This document shows positions 34,666 through 44,259 of a stretch of DNA of 64,000 nucleotides, in pieces. Both the position numbers and the translations under genes were made by a program. The notes below the pieces were generated by a model that worked only from the letters and a program-made list of their open reading frames with translations, made no database searches and had not been told where the DNA came from. Position 1 is the first letter of the stretch, and each line of letters opens with the position of its first letter. Source of the DNA: Stutzerimonas frequens (GTDB taxonomy: Bacteria; Pseudomonadota; Gammaproteobacteria; Pseudomonadales; Pseudomonadaceae); contig NZ_JAMOHM010000002.1 of assembly GCF_024448335.1 (NCBI RefSeq), positions 1 through 64,000 of the forward strand, read 5' to 3'.

Positions 34666-35526
34666 CTAGCGGCGCCGCGCCAGCGTGCCGCCAATCACAC
34701 CGGTCAGGCAGCCGGCGACCAGCCCGCCGACGTGCGCCGCGTTGGCGATCGCCAGCGCGCCGAAGCTGAGCACCTCGATGACGCCGGTCAGGCAGATCAC
34801 CAGCCACACCAACATCAGCACCACGACGCCGGGCGGCAGCCGGTAGGCCTCGTTCGGCACGAGCTTCTGATACAGCCAGCAATGACCGAGCAGACCGTAG
34901 AGCACACCGGACAGACCACCGAAGATGCCCGGCCCACCGAACAGATACTGGGCGAAGTTGGATACCAGACCGAACAGCACGGTCAGCGCCAGCAGCATCC
35001 AGGCACGCTGACGTGCTTCGATACGCCGCCCCAGCTCCCAGTACCACATGCTGTTCATGGCCAGATGAAGAATGCCGAAGTGCACGAAGATCGGCGTGAT
35101 CAGTCGCCACCACTGGCCGGCCGCGAGGCTCTGCTCCAGCGTGGCGAAGTAGGCATACTCGCCGTCGATGCGAAAGTCGACGAAGTTCAGCCAGCGGATC
35201 GTGGCAAAGTTCTCGCCGAGCAGAGTGATCCCGGCAACCACGAGGGTGATCAGCAGCATCGCGGCGGTCAGCGGGCTGGCGCGCAAGGCGGCGACGAAAC
35301 CGCCGCGCCGCCGAGGCTGCTCGGCCACCACGCTGTCGTCTCCATGCGGGTATCGCGCATACAGGTCGCGCACCTGTTCGACCACCTCGCTTGGTACCCG
35401 CAGCACCTGCTGGTCGCCCTCTTCCGAAACCCGGCAAGGCACGCGCAGGCGGCGCAGCAGCGCGATGAAGCCGCTGAGGTCTTCCGACAGCGGCCGGCGC
35501 AGCGCTTCGCTCACCGCGACACTCAT
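34666..35526 (-). CDS. Rhomboid-family intramembrane serine protease
   Basis: A 286-residue rhomboid with an N-terminal cytoplasmic domain of about 75 residues, then six membrane helices. The catalytic dyad is present: Ser206 in GGLSGVLYG and His265 in NAAHVGG. The L1/helix-2 region HFGILHLAMNSMWYWELG is typical. It would cleave membrane proteins within the bilayer; the substrate is unknown. It overlaps the metallophosphatase gene by 4 nt, forming a coupled nadK-phosphatase-rhomboid unit. Confidence 0.9.
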   Translation of the reverse strand: MSVAVSEALRRPLSEDLSGFIALLRRLRVPCRVSEEGDQQVLRVPSEVVEQVRDLYARYPHGDDSVVAEQPRRRGGFVAALRASPLTAAMLLITLVVAGITLLGENFATIRWLNFVDFRIDGEYAYFATLEQSLAAGQWWRLITPIFVHFGILHLAMNSMWYWELGRRIEARQRAWMLLALTVLFGLVSNFAQYLFGGPGIFGGLSGVLYGLLGHCWLYQKLVPNEAYRLPPGVVVLMLVWLVICLTGVIEVLSFGALAIANAAHVGGLVAGCLTGVIGGTLARRR

Positions 35527-36494
35527 GGACGGAACACCGCGCAGACCTCGACCCAGGCGAATTTCGCCGGGTCCAGGCGCGTTTCCTGGTCCAGCCGATA
35601 GGCCACCAGCTTGCCGTTCTTCACCGCACTGTAGTCCAGGCAGGCCAGGTTGCCGCGTAGCGGCCCCGGCTGGCCGCGGCGCCAGTAATGGCCGACGAAC
35701 AGCAGCGGCTCGTCCGGCCCGTAAAGGAACAGCCGATCTTTCTGTTGCGGCGACAGCGGCAGGCGCGCCGCGTGCTCCGGCAGGCCATCGGGCTGGAATA
35801 CCACGTCACCGTAGGTCTGCGGGTTCTCTTCCCAGAACTTGGTGCGGAAGAAGGTGCGCACGAAGCCTTCCTCACTGGTCAGCGTCATGCCCTCGGGAAG
35901 CGGCATGTCGGTGCCGCGCAGCAGCCGATCCAGCGCCTGGCAGATGAAGGTACCCGGCAGCCCGGCCTCGCGCAGGAGCGCCGGGTTGATCCGGCCGTCG
36001 TCGAGCAGCGGGCGCAGGCGCGCGATCACGCTGCTGTCCCAGCAGGCATGCACTACTCGGAAACGTTCGGTTTCCAGGAACAGCGGCAACTCGTAGAACC
36101 AGTCGCGGAAGGCCTGCCACTCGTCCGGATAGTGTTCGAACTGATCGAACGTCTCCTGCAGCAGGCGTGCGAAACGCGGTGAATGCGCACGCACGAATTC
36201 CCGGCCACTTCCCGGCGGCGCGGGCATGTACCAGCCCAGCGCATTGAACTCATGGTTGCCCATGATGCAGTGCGCCTGGCCGTGCTCGACCATCCCATGA
36301 ACCAGATGCAGCGCCTCGCGAATATGCGGACCGCGGTCGATGATGTCGCCGAGGAAGATCACCTGCCGGCGTGAATGTCGCCAGACTCCGCCTTGCAGAC
36401 GGTAGCCCAGCTGATCCAGCAGCCGCGCCAGTGCATGGCCACAGCCGTGGATGTCGCCGATCAAGTCGTAGCCACGCTCGGGATCAAGCTGCAT
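35523..36494 (-). CDS. Metallophosphatase of the symmetrical/Ser-Thr phosphatase type
   Basis: A 323-residue calcineurin-like phosphoesterase with all metal motifs: GDIHGCG near residue 12, GDIIDRGP near 48, GNHEFNA near 78, and the late His in HACWD and GHYW. By size and the GDIHG/GDIIDRG pattern it may hydrolyse phosphoprotein or dinucleoside polyphosphate substrates. Its start overlaps the NAD kinase stop (TGATG), and its end overlaps the rhomboid start. ATG 36494 (MQLDPERGYDLIGDIHG) chosen because the motif begins at once. Confidence 0.85.
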   Translation of the reverse strand: MQLDPERGYDLIGDIHGCGHALARLLDQLGYRLQGGVWRHSRRQVIFLGDIIDRGPHIREALHLVHGMVEHGQAHCIMGNHEFNALGWYMPAPPGSGREFVRAHSPRFARLLQETFDQFEHYPDEWQAFRDWFYELPLFLETERFRVVHACWDSSVIARLRPLLDDGRINPALLREAGLPGTFICQALDRLLRGTDMPLPEGMTLTSEEGFVRTFFRTKFWEENPQTYGDVVFQPDGLPEHAARLPLSPQQKDRLFLYGPDEPLLFVGHYWRRGQPGPLRGNLACLDYSAVKNGKLVAYRLDQETRLDPAKFAWVEVCAVFRP

Positions 36495-37381
36495 CAATCG
36501 CCTCCGCCGAGGCGACTGCCCCAGCCCAGCTTGGTCCGGCACACTTCGTAGTAGTTGTGATCCAGCGGATGGATCAGGTGCAGCTTCTGCGGCTTCTTGC
36601 GTACGGTCACGGTGTCACCGGGAGCACAGGTGAAATGGTTCTGGCCGTCGCAGGACACCTGCGGATAGATCTGCATGTTCGGCGACACCACGATCTTGAG
36701 CTCGCTGTTGCCGTCGACCACGATTGGCCGGCTGGACAGCGTGTGCGGGTACATCGGCACGATGACGATGGCGTCCAGGCGCGGGTGCATGATCGGCCCG
36801 CCGGCGGAAAGCGAATAGGCGGTGGAGCCCGTCGGGGTCGCCACGATCAGGCCGTCGGCCTTCTGGCTGCAGACGAACTGGCCGTCGATGTACAGCTCGA
36901 ACTCGATCATGCGCGTGGATTTTCCCGGATGCAGCACCACGTCGTTGAGCGCGTCGCCCTCGCCGATCGGCTCATCGAAGCGGCGCGCCTGGGCCTCGAG
37001 CAGGAAACGGTTTTCCAGGGTGTACTGGCCGTTGAGCACCTCGGCGACCTTCTCTTCCAGCTCGTCCGGGCGGATGTCGGTGAGAAAGCCGAGGCTGCCG
37101 CGGTTGATGCCCAGCACCGGCACCCGATGTTTGGCCATCGCCCGCGCAGCGCCGAGCAGGCTGCCATCACCACCGACCACGATCACCAGATCACAGGATT
37201 CACCCAGCCGCTGCCGTGACGAGGTCTGCATGCCATGCCCGGGCAGGACCTCGGCGATGTTCTCCTCCAGGATCACATGCAGATGGCGCTCGACGAGAAA
37301 TCGCTTCAGCCGGCGGATGGTATCCAGCACCTGGGAGCTACCCAGGCGGCCGATGATGCCGATATTGCGGAATTGCTCCAT
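36494..37381 (-). CDS. nadK: NAD kinase
   Basis: A 295-residue ATP-NAD kinase producing NADP in the cytoplasm. Diagnostic motifs are VGGDGSLLGAAR near residue 66, LGINRGSLGFLTD near 88, and TPTGSTAYSLSAGGPI near 175. A GGGAG ribosome site supports ATG 37381 (MEQFRNIGIIGR) over an upstream start. First gene of a coupled unit with a phosphatase and a rhomboid protease. Confidence 0.95.
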   Translation of the reverse strand: MEQFRNIGIIGRLGSSQVLDTIRRLKRFLVERHLHVILEENIAEVLPGHGMQTSSRQRLGESCDLVIVVGGDGSLLGAARAMAKHRVPVLGINRGSLGFLTDIRPDELEEKVAEVLNGQYTLENRFLLEAQARRFDEPIGEGDALNDVVLHPGKSTRMIEFELYIDGQFVCSQKADGLIVATPTGSTAYSLSAGGPIMHPRLDAIVIVPMYPHTLSSRPIVVDGNSELKIVVSPNMQIYPQVSCDGQNHFTCAPGDTVTVRKKPQKLHLIHPLDHNYYEVCRTKLGWGSRLGGGD

Positions 37382-37606
37382 TGACGCTCCCTGGTGTGGC
37401 TGGGCGGATGGTTGCGGGCGTCGCAACGCCCGAAAGTTAACATGCGACGCGCCGGCGAGGCAGCCGGCCTGGGCGTGACGAGCCAGCAGATGCGCTCGAA
37501 GGTTCGCTGACAGCCGTTAGAGCTGTGGAGCGGCGCCTGTGTTCAGCGGCAGCGGATTATCGGCGAAACGTCGAACCGGCGGCAAACCGACGGCTATGCT
37601 GCTGAC

Positions 37607-38569
37607 ATGAACCCGATCAGTCTTGCCGAGCTGTCCAGCCTGCTTCGCCATCCACAGGTGCGCGATCTCGCCTGGACGCTGCTGTCACCAGCATTGCTGA
37701 GCGAAGCGCCGCTGCGCCAGCGCCATCCTCTAACTGCGAGCCGCTGGCATCGCGAACCCGAGCTGCTGGCCGCCTGGCTGCTGAGCCAGGATGCCGAACC
37801 ATCGATGCTCGAGGCCTGGCTGTCGCAGCGCAGCAATCGCCGCCTGGGTCTGTACTACGAGCGTCTCTGGCAGTACGCGCTTTGCCAGGCACCCGATATC
37901 CAGCTGCTTGCGGCCAACCTGCCGATCCGCCAGAACGGCAGCACCCTCGGCGAGCTGGACCTGCTGTTCTGCGATGATCAGGGCGTGCACCATCTGGAGC
38001 TGGCGATAAAGCTCTATCTGGGCTTCGGCCCCGGCGACGGCAGCCAGCACGCCCACTGGCTCGGTCCGGGCAATCATGACCGCCTGGATCTCAAGCTCGC
38101 CCATCTGTGCCAGCACCAGCTGCCCCTGTGCAACCAGCCGGCGACACAGGCCGTGCTCGCCGAACTCACCGGGCGCGAGGTACAGAGCAGCTTCTGGCTC
38201 AGCGGTTACCTGTTCCAGCCCTGGCCACAGGGTTGCGCCCTGCCTCATGGAGCCAATCCTCGACATCTCCGCGGTCGCTGGCTGCGTCAGTCCGACTGGC
38301 CTGGCTATCAGGCTGCGATGCCCGACACCGTCTGGCAACCGCTGCCCCGCGCGGCCTGGCTGGCCGCAGCACGCATCGCGCACAGCGAGCTGTGGAGCGG
38401 CAGCCGCCTTGCCGAATGGCTGGCGGGCCATCCGGCCCGAACGCGGGCGCAGCTGATGGTGCGTCTCGAACCTGACGCATCCGGCGACTGGCTGGAGCAG
38501 GAACGGCTGTTCCTCGTGGCGGACGACTGGCCACACAATGGCGAAGCGACACGCGCGTCATCGGCCTGA
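37607..38569 (+). CDS. DUF1853 protein, possible PD-(D/E)XK fold
   Basis: A 320-residue protein of the DUF1853 family, with no membrane segment. The pattern GELDLLFCDDQGVHHLELAIK around residues 111-131 has the Asp, Glu and Lys arrangement of PD-(D/E)XK nuclease-like folds; this fold assignment is inference. It is divergent from nadK and followed after 59 nt by chrA. Function unknown. Confidence 0.75.
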   Translation: MNPISLAELSSLLRHPQVRDLAWTLLSPALLSEAPLRQRHPLTASRWHREPELLAAWLLSQDAEPSMLEAWLSQRSNRRLGLYYERLWQYALCQAPDIQLLAANLPIRQNGSTLGELDLLFCDDQGVHHLELAIKLYLGFGPGDGSQHAHWLGPGNHDRLDLKLAHLCQHQLPLCNQPATQAVLAELTGREVQSSFWLSGYLFQPWPQGCALPHGANPRHLRGRWLRQSDWPGYQAAMPDTVWQPLPRAAWLAAARIAHSELWSGSRLAEWLAGHPARTRAQLMVRLEPDASGDWLEQERLFLVADDWPHNGEATRASSA

Positions 38570-38628
38570 CACAATCGCCGGCTAGAATTTTCGCCCGACT
38601 CAACCCTTGCAGATCAGCCCATCCCCAC

Positions 38629-39846
38629 ATGTCCTTCGACGTCCAACGCCCCGCCGCCGAGCCCCTGAAAACCTGGACCATCTTCCTGATCTTCCTGCGT
38701 CTGGGGCTGACCTCCTTTGGCGGCCCGGTGGCGCATCTGGGCTACTTTCGCGACGAATTCGTCGCGCGCCGCCGCTGGTTGGACGAGCGCGGCTATGCCG
38801 ATCTGGTTGCGCTCTGCCAGTTCCTGCCCGGCCCTGCCAGCAGCCAGGTCGGCCTGGCGATCGGCCTGCTGCGCGGCGGTTATCGTGGCTCGCTGGCGGC
38901 CTGGGCCGGCTTCACGCTGCCCTCGGCCGTCGCGCTGACGCTGTTCGCTCTGGGCATCGCCCGCTGGGGCGACGCCCTGCCCGGCGGGTTCATTCAGGGC
39001 CTAAAGGTCGTGGCGGTGGCGGTCGTCGCCCAGGCCGTGTGGGGCATGGCACGCTCGCTGTGCAGCGACGGGCCGCGTGTTGCGATCATGCTCGGCGCAG
39101 CAAGCGCCGTGTTGCTGCTGCCTTTCGTCTGGAGCCAGGTGGCAATCATCATCGTCGCGGGGCTGATCGGATTGCTGGCGTTCCGCCCGACGCCAGGCGA
39201 GGCAACCCCCAATTTGCCCGTGCGCATCAAGACGCGCACCGCGCTATCTGCCCTGTTTGCGTTCTTTGCGCTGCTGGTGCTGCTGCCCGTGCTGGCCGGC
39301 GTCAGCGGCAGCCAGGCGCTGGCGCAGATCGATGCGTTCTATCGCACCGGTGCGCTGGTGTTCGGTGGCGGCCACGTGGTGCTGCCGCTGCTGCAGGCCG
39401 AAGTGGTGCCGTCCGGCTGGGTCGACAACGACGCCTTCCTCGCCGGTTATGGCGCGGCTCAGGCCGTACCCGGTCCGCTGTTCACCTTCGCGGCGTTTCT
39501 CGGCGCGTCGATGAACAGCGGCCCAAGCGGCTGGCTCGGCGCAACCATCTGCCTGCTCGCGGTGTTCGCGCCCTCCTTCCTGCTGGTGTTCGGCGCCTTG
39601 CCGTTCTGGGAGCGCCTGCGCGGCAATCGCCGCAGCCAGGCGGCGCTGGCGGGTGTCAATGCCGCCGTGGTCGGGTTGCTGCTGGCGGCGCTGTACGACC
39701 CGGTCTGGACCAGCGCGATCAAGGCCGCGGAACACTTCATCCTGGCCGTGCTGGCCTTCGCCGCACTGAGCTACTGGAAGCTGCCGCCGTGGCTGGTGGT
39801 AATCGCCGGTGCGCTCGGCGGCGGCCTACTCGGCCTGACGGGCTGA
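38629..39846 (+). CDS. chrA: Chromate efflux transporter
   Basis: A 405-residue two-domain CHR-family protein with about ten to twelve membrane helices. Each half carries the family signature: FLRLGLTSFGGPVAHLG then QFLPGPASSQ in the first, and FGGGHVVLPLL then AVPGPLFTFA in the second. It exports chromate in characterised members; no other metal-resistance genes flank it. Convergent with the TauE/SafE gene 6 nt away. Confidence 0.9.
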   Translation: MSFDVQRPAAEPLKTWTIFLIFLRLGLTSFGGPVAHLGYFRDEFVARRRWLDERGYADLVALCQFLPGPASSQVGLAIGLLRGGYRGSLAAWAGFTLPSAVALTLFALGIARWGDALPGGFIQGLKVVAVAVVAQAVWGMARSLCSDGPRVAIMLGAASAVLLLPFVWSQVAIIIVAGLIGLLAFRPTPGEATPNLPVRIKTRTALSALFAFFALLVLLPVLAGVSGSQALAQIDAFYRTGALVFGGGHVVLPLLQAEVVPSGWVDNDAFLAGYGAAQAVPGPLFTFAAFLGASMNSGPSGWLGATICLLAVFAPSFLLVFGALPFWERLRGNRRSQAALAGVNAAVVGLLLAALYDPVWTSAIKAAEHFILAVLAFAALSYWKLPPWLVVIAGALGGGLLGLTG

Positions 39847-39852
39847 AACTGC

Positions 39853-40605
39853 TCAGCTTTCCAGCGCCAGCAGCACCGCACTGGTCACCAGAAATACGCT
39901 GAACAGCAGGCGCAGCAGATGCTCCGGCAGCGCATGGGCGAGGCGCACGCCCAGACTGATGCTGAGCAGCCCGCCAACGGCTAGCGGCAAGCCCAGCAGC
40001 CAGTTGACCTGGTGATGCAGCGCGTAGGTCACCAGGGTAACGCCGGTGCTCGGCGCAGCCAGCGCCAGTGACAGCCCCTGGGCGACCACCTGCGAGGTGC
40101 CGAATACGCTGGTCAGGATCGGCGTGGCGATTACCGCACCGCCCACGCCGAACAACCCGCCCGCCGCCCCCGCCCCTGCGCCGAGGACGCTGAGCCATGG
40201 CCAGGAATGACGCAGCTGACCGTTACCGGGCGCTGGCCGCAGAAACACACGCAGCAGGTTGTAGGCCGCCAGGGCCAAGAGAAAGCCAACGAACGCCAGG
40301 CGCATGCGGCCGGCGTCCAGCGAGACCGCTACGCCCGCGCCGAGCATGGCGAAGACAAAACTGGCTCCGGCCAGCGCTGCGGCGTGGCGCCAGTCGATGC
40401 GGTTGCGCTGATGGTAGCGCCAGATGGCGAGCAGCACGTTGGGCACCACCATCACCAGCGCCGTACCCTGGGCCAGTTGCTGGTCCAATCCGAAGAGCAC
40501 GCCCAACACCGGAATCGCGATCAGCCCGCCGCCAATGCCGAACAGTCCGCCAAGCGTGCCCAACGCCAGTCCCAGCAGAATGTTCAGCCCGATGTCCAGC
40601 AGCAT
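39853..40605 (-). CDS. TauE/SafE (DUF81) sulfite/organosulfonate exporter family protein
   Basis: A 250-residue membrane protein with about eight helices. Both repeat signatures are present: GGLFGIGGGLIAIPVL and GGLFGVGGAVIATPIL, near the start of each half. Family members export sulfite, sulfoacetate or related anions. The substrate is unknown here. It is divergently transcribed from a LysR regulator 110 bp away, which may control it. Confidence 0.87.
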   Translation of the reverse strand: MLLDIGLNILLGLALGTLGGLFGIGGGLIAIPVLGVLFGLDQQLAQGTALVMVVPNVLLAIWRYHQRNRIDWRHAAALAGASFVFAMLGAGVAVSLDAGRMRLAFVGFLLALAAYNLLRVFLRPAPGNGQLRHSWPWLSVLGAGAGAAGGLFGVGGAVIATPILTSVFGTSQVVAQGLSLALAAPSTGVTLVTYALHHQVNWLLGLPLAVGGLLSISLGVRLAHALPEHLLRLLFSVFLVTSAVLLALES

Positions 40606-40715
40606 ATGCGCGTTCCATTGTCAGAGAGAACGCGAATGCTACGCCGCTACGGCTGGCGTCGATACGCACAGCCGCGCACAATGGCTTTGCACTTTACGCA
40701 CAAGCAGAGTCGCCA

Positions 40716-41672
40716 ATGCTGCCAGACGCCCTTTCCGCTCAACTCGAACTCTTCCTCGACGTGCTGGAATGCGGCAGCTTCTCCGCTGCTGCGCGCCGGC
40801 ATGGCCTCACGCCCTCTGCCGTGGCACGGCGTATCGATGCACTGGAGCAGGCCCTCGGCGGTCAGCTGTTCAGCCGCAGCACCCATGCCGTGCGGGCGAT
40901 GCCTGCGGCACTGGCCTTTGCCGAGCGCGCCCGGCGCATCGTGCAGGAACTGCATCTGGCGCGTGCCGAAGCGACGTCGTTGGACAGCGCACCGGAAGGT
41001 CGGATCCGCATCGACGCCCCTGCGCCATTCGGGCGTCGGCACCTGGCGCCGGCGCTGGCTGAGTTCCTGCAGGCCTATCCAGGTGTAGATATCCAGCTGC
41101 GGCTGATCGACAGCTTCGTCGATCTGCAAGGTGAACATCTGGGGGAAGTGGATCTGGTTTTGCGCATCGGTCCGCTGGCCGACACGCGGCTGGTCGCCAC
41201 GCCGCTGGCACCGATGGTGCGGATCGTCTGCGCCAGCCCGGCCTACCTGGAACGTCGTGGCCTGCCATTGCAGCCGGAGGAGCTTCCCGAGCATGACGGG
41301 CTCGACTGGGACGCGCTGGCTCCGCCGCATGCCTGGCGCTTCGAGCGCGACGGCAAGCCGCGCCTGCTGCGTCCCGGACGCCTGCGGATGGTGGCGAACA
41401 ATGCCGAGGCGCTACTGGCCGGAGCGCTGGCCGGGCTCGGCATCGCTCACCTGCCGACCTGGCTGATCAGCGATCAGTTGCTGCGCGGCGAGCTGCTTCC
41501 GCTGTTCTGCGAAAGCGGACTGCCGCAACCGGAAGCCAGCGGCATCTATGCCCTACGCCTGACACGCGAGGCCGACTCGCGGACCCGACTGCTGCTGAAG
41601 TTTCTCAAATCCCGCTTCGGCCCGGTCCCGCCATGGGACCAGGCGCTCAATAGCGATTTGAAAAGGGAGTGA
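40716..41672 (+). CDS. LysR-family transcriptional regulator
   Basis: A 318-residue LysR regulator: winged HTH at about 8-65 (FLDVLECGSFSAAARRHGLTPSAVARRIDALEQALGGQLF) and an effector-binding domain of the CrgA-like group. It is divergent from the TauE/SafE exporter gene, the usual arrangement for a LysR target. The inducer is unknown. ATG 40716 begins MLPDALSAQLELFLDV. Confidence 0.87.
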   Translation: MLPDALSAQLELFLDVLECGSFSAAARRHGLTPSAVARRIDALEQALGGQLFSRSTHAVRAMPAALAFAERARRIVQELHLARAEATSLDSAPEGRIRIDAPAPFGRRHLAPALAEFLQAYPGVDIQLRLIDSFVDLQGEHLGEVDLVLRIGPLADTRLVATPLAPMVRIVCASPAYLERRGLPLQPEELPEHDGLDWDALAPPHAWRFERDGKPRLLRPGRLRMVANNAEALLAGALAGLGIAHLPTWLISDQLLRGELLPLFCESGLPQPEASGIYALRLTREADSRTRLLLKFLKSRFGPVPPWDQALNSDLKRE

Positions 41673-41675
41673 CGA

Positions 41676-42017
41676 TCAGAGGCTCTGGCTTTCGATTTCC
41701 TGGGTGACGCCCCAGCCATCAAGCACCCCACCGAGGGGTTCGACCAGATCCTCCAGATCCTGCTCGAAGTCGCCGATGCCGTCGAACGTCGCGTACATCA
41801 CCTTGCTGACCTGCAGATTCCAGCTTCCGTCCTCGCGCGGAAAGACCTGGGTGTTGATGGTTTCACCGCGGAAGTTCTCGGCGGCGATCTGGGCACGGTC
41901 CCTCTCGGGGAATACCGCGTAGAACTCGATGGGATGCACACGGGCGAAATCGAAACCGCCCTCTTTCATCCGGCGCAGAACGGTGCTGCTGACATCCTCA
42001 TGGAAGGTGGTGCTCAT
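41676..42017 (-). CDS. rraB: RraB-like regulator of ribonuclease E
   Basis: A 113-residue acidic protein matching the RraB family (REDGSWNLQVSKVMYATFDGIGDFEQDLEDLVEPLGGVLDGWG), which in E. coli binds RNase E and changes its cleavage of a subset of mRNAs. Convergent with the LysR gene (3-nt gap). An AGGAGG-like site precedes ATG 42017. Confidence 0.8.
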   Translation of the reverse strand: MSTTFHEDVSSTVLRRMKEGGFDFARVHPIEFYAVFPERDRAQIAAENFRGETINTQVFPREDGSWNLQVSKVMYATFDGIGDFEQDLEDLVEPLGGVLDGWGVTQEIESQSL

Positions 42018-42274
42018 GATTCAACCTCCTCTCATACCTGGATGAAGTTGCCACGAGCTCAGCGGGAGATCGGCTCCGTCGTCGAGACATCGGGCAAACG
42101 GGAGTCGCAACAGCTAGTCAAAGAGACGCGTGGACGATGTCCACAGTGACAAGCTAGCAGGCCAGGGACCTGACTGCACGGGCTCGATGACGCGACGCCA
42201 CCGCGCGCCAGGGTCGCGGGCTCCATCAGTAGAACCCGCGAGTCCTGTGGCAGTTCAACCGGACCGCGGAACAC
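42018..42274. other. Intergenic region, nothing recognised
   Basis: Between rraB and the speE terminator; holds the rraB ribosome site and presumably its promoter. No gene or repeat seen. Confidence 0.4.
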
Positions 42275-42305
42275 AAAACGGCCCGCACCGTTGCCGGGCG
42301 GGCCG
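42275..42305 (-). terminator. speE terminator
   Basis: Stem CGGCCCGC (42279-42286) / GCGGGCCG (42298-42305), followed on the minus strand by TTTT. It lies 26 nt beyond the speE stop. Confidence 0.8.
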
Positions 42306-42331
42306 CTCGAGGGGCGATGCGCCGTGCGCGA

Positions 42332-43192
42332 TCAGTCGTTGCTGGGCTTGGCGATCGCGTGTAGCACGTACTGCGGCAGCGCGAAGGCGGCGATGTGCAG
42401 ATGCGGGTTGTAATAACGGGTCACGATGCCGCTGCCGCTGTAGCGCTGCATCAGGGTTTCCAGCGGCAGCTTGCGGCTCTCGGCACTGCTGGCACCCCAG
42501 GCGAAGGTCATCGCACCGCCAATGTAGGTCGGCACCGCGGCCTGATAGAAATGCCAGTCGGCGAACAGACCCTGCATGCGCTTGGCGGTGGTCTGCACCT
42601 CACCCAGCTGCAGGAACGGCGTGCCGTTCTGCGCGACCAGGATACCGCCCTCGTTCAGGCAGCGCCGGCAGGCCTGGTAGAAGCTCTCGGAGAATAGCGC
42701 CTCACCCGGCCCGACGGGATCGGCGGCATCGCAAATGATGACGTCGAACCTCTCCTCGGTTTCCGCCAGGAAGTGCATGCCGTCATCGATCACCAGCTTC
42801 AGCCGCGGATCATCGAAGGTCCCGGCCGAATGGTTCGGCAGGAATTCCCTGCATATCTCCACCACTGCGCCGTCTACCTCGACCAGGGTGATGCTCTCGA
42901 TGTCGCGATGGCGCGCCACTTCGCGCAGGATGCCGCCGTCGCCACCACCGATGATCAGCACCCGGCGCGCCAGGCCGTGGGCCAGGATCGGCACATGGGC
43001 GAGCATCTCGTGGTAGACGAATTCGTCGGCCTCGGTGGTCTGGATCACCCCATCAAGAGCCATGACGCGGCCCATGCGCGGGTTCTCGAAGATCACCAGA
43101 TGCTGGTGCTCGGTGTGCACCTCGTGCAGCAGCTTGTCGATATGGAATCGCTGCCCGTATCCCTCGTAGAGAGTTTCCTGAAAGTCGCTCAT
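42332..43192 (-). CDS. speE: Spermidine synthase
   Basis: A 286-residue polyamine aminopropyltransferase making spermidine from putrescine and decarboxylated SAM. Conserved blocks: YHEMLAHVP, the nucleotide-binding [11 protein letters not shown] near residue 80, [16 protein letters not shown], and the catalytic-Asp stretch [14 protein letters not shown] near 155, where the usual DSSDP reads DAADP but the catalytic Asp remains. Its by-product methylthioadenosine feeds the methionine salvage pathway to which nearby mtnD belongs. Confidence 0.93.
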   Translation of the reverse strand: MSDFQETLYEGYGQRFHIDKLLHEVHTEHQHLVIFENPRMGRVMALDGVIQTTEADEFVYHEMLAHVPILAHGLARRVLIIGGGDGGILREVARHRDIESITLVEVDGAVVEICREFLPNHSAGTFDDPRLKLVIDDGMHFLAETEERFDVIICDAADPVGPGEALFSESFYQACRRCLNEGGILVAQNGTPFLQLGEVQTTAKRMQGLFADWHFYQAAVPTYIGGAMTFAWGASSAESRKLPLETLMQRYSGSGIVTRYYNPHLHIAAFALPQYVLHAIAKPSND

Positions 43193-43375
43193 GGCTGTCT
43201 CCCTTGGCAGGCATCGCGCAACGCCGCGACGTCTGCAAGCTGGCTGGGGACGGGCGATGAATCGCCCACCGAAAAGAGGCGCATTCTACGGTGGCCTAGA
43301 TGACAGGAGGAACCATGGGGGTTCGAAAGCACACTTAGGGACGACAAAGCGACGCGCAGACGCTAGGGTCTGGAA

Positions 43376-44251
43376 ATGAGCGAAACCATTCACCTGCCCT
43401 ACCTCGAGCCCTGGGACTGGCAACAATTCCACCGCCACTTCGCCCTGCGTCTTCTGCCAGGTGTGGAGCGCCTGGAGCCACGCGGCTATGCCCGTACGCT
43501 GCGCCTCGGTGAGGCCTGCGGCTGGCTCAGCGTCAATGCTGCCGACGACCGCCCCGTGCTCGAACTCACCCTCAGCGACTCGCTGCTGCACGCCACCCAG
43601 CCACTGGTAGCCCAGGTGCGCAAGATGTTCGACCTGGACGCCGACCCGCAGGCGATCGCCACGCATTTCGCCAGCGACCCGGCGCTCGGCCCACTGGTCG
43701 CAGCTCAACCCGGCCTGCGCCTGCCAGCGGCCTACGATCCATTCGAGCAGGCCGTGCGCGCGATCGTCGGTCAGCAGGTCACCGTCAAGGCGGCCGTGAC
43801 CATTACGCGCCGTATTGTCGAGCGCCTCGGCGAGCCGTTGCCACAGGCGCCAGCCGGACTGGAGATGCTATTTCCCACCGCGCAGGCGATCGCCGACGAC
43901 CCGCTGGAGGCCATTGGCATGCCCGCCAAACGCGCCCAGGCGCTGCGCCGGCTGGCCGCCGCAGTGGCCGAGGGCGCGTTGCAGCTGCATGTCGGGGATG
44001 GCGCCGACACGCTGGTCCGGCGCCTGTGCGAGCTGCCGGGCATTGGCCCCTGGACCGCCGAATACATCGCGCTGCGCGGCTTCGGCGTGGCAGATGCCTT
44101 TCCCAGTGCCGATCTCGGTTTGCTCAAGGCGCCGCTCTGGGGAGCGGATGGGCTGACCGCCAAGGCACTGGCCGCACGCGCCGAAGCCTGGCGCCCATGG
44201 CGTGCCTACGCGGCGATCCACATCTGGGACAACTATGCCAAGGGCGGCTGA
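43376..44251 (+). CDS. alkA: DNA-3-methyladenine glycosylase II
   Basis: A 291-residue base-excision enzyme of the AlkA type: N-terminal TBP-like domain (about 1-110), then an HhH-GPD domain with VGQQVTVKAA, LPGIGPWTAEYIALRG and the catalytic Asp246 in FPSADLGL. It excises alkylated purines. No Ada transcription-factor domain is fused. Divergent from speE, an arrangement shared with other pseudomonads. Confidence 0.92.
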   Translation: MSETIHLPYLEPWDWQQFHRHFALRLLPGVERLEPRGYARTLRLGEACGWLSVNAADDRPVLELTLSDSLLHATQPLVAQVRKMFDLDADPQAIATHFASDPALGPLVAAQPGLRLPAAYDPFEQAVRAIVGQQVTVKAAVTITRRIVERLGEPLPQAPAGLEMLFPTAQAIADDPLEAIGMPAKRAQALRRLAAAVAEGALQLHVGDGADTLVRRLCELPGIGPWTAEYIALRGFGVADAFPSADLGLLKAPLWGADGLTAKALAARAEAWRPWRAYAAIHIWDNYAKGG

Positions 44252-44259
44252 CGGTTAGG

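Noticed and set aside
36371..37219. Plus-strand frame opposite nadK
   Set aside because: Antisense of a clear NAD kinase.
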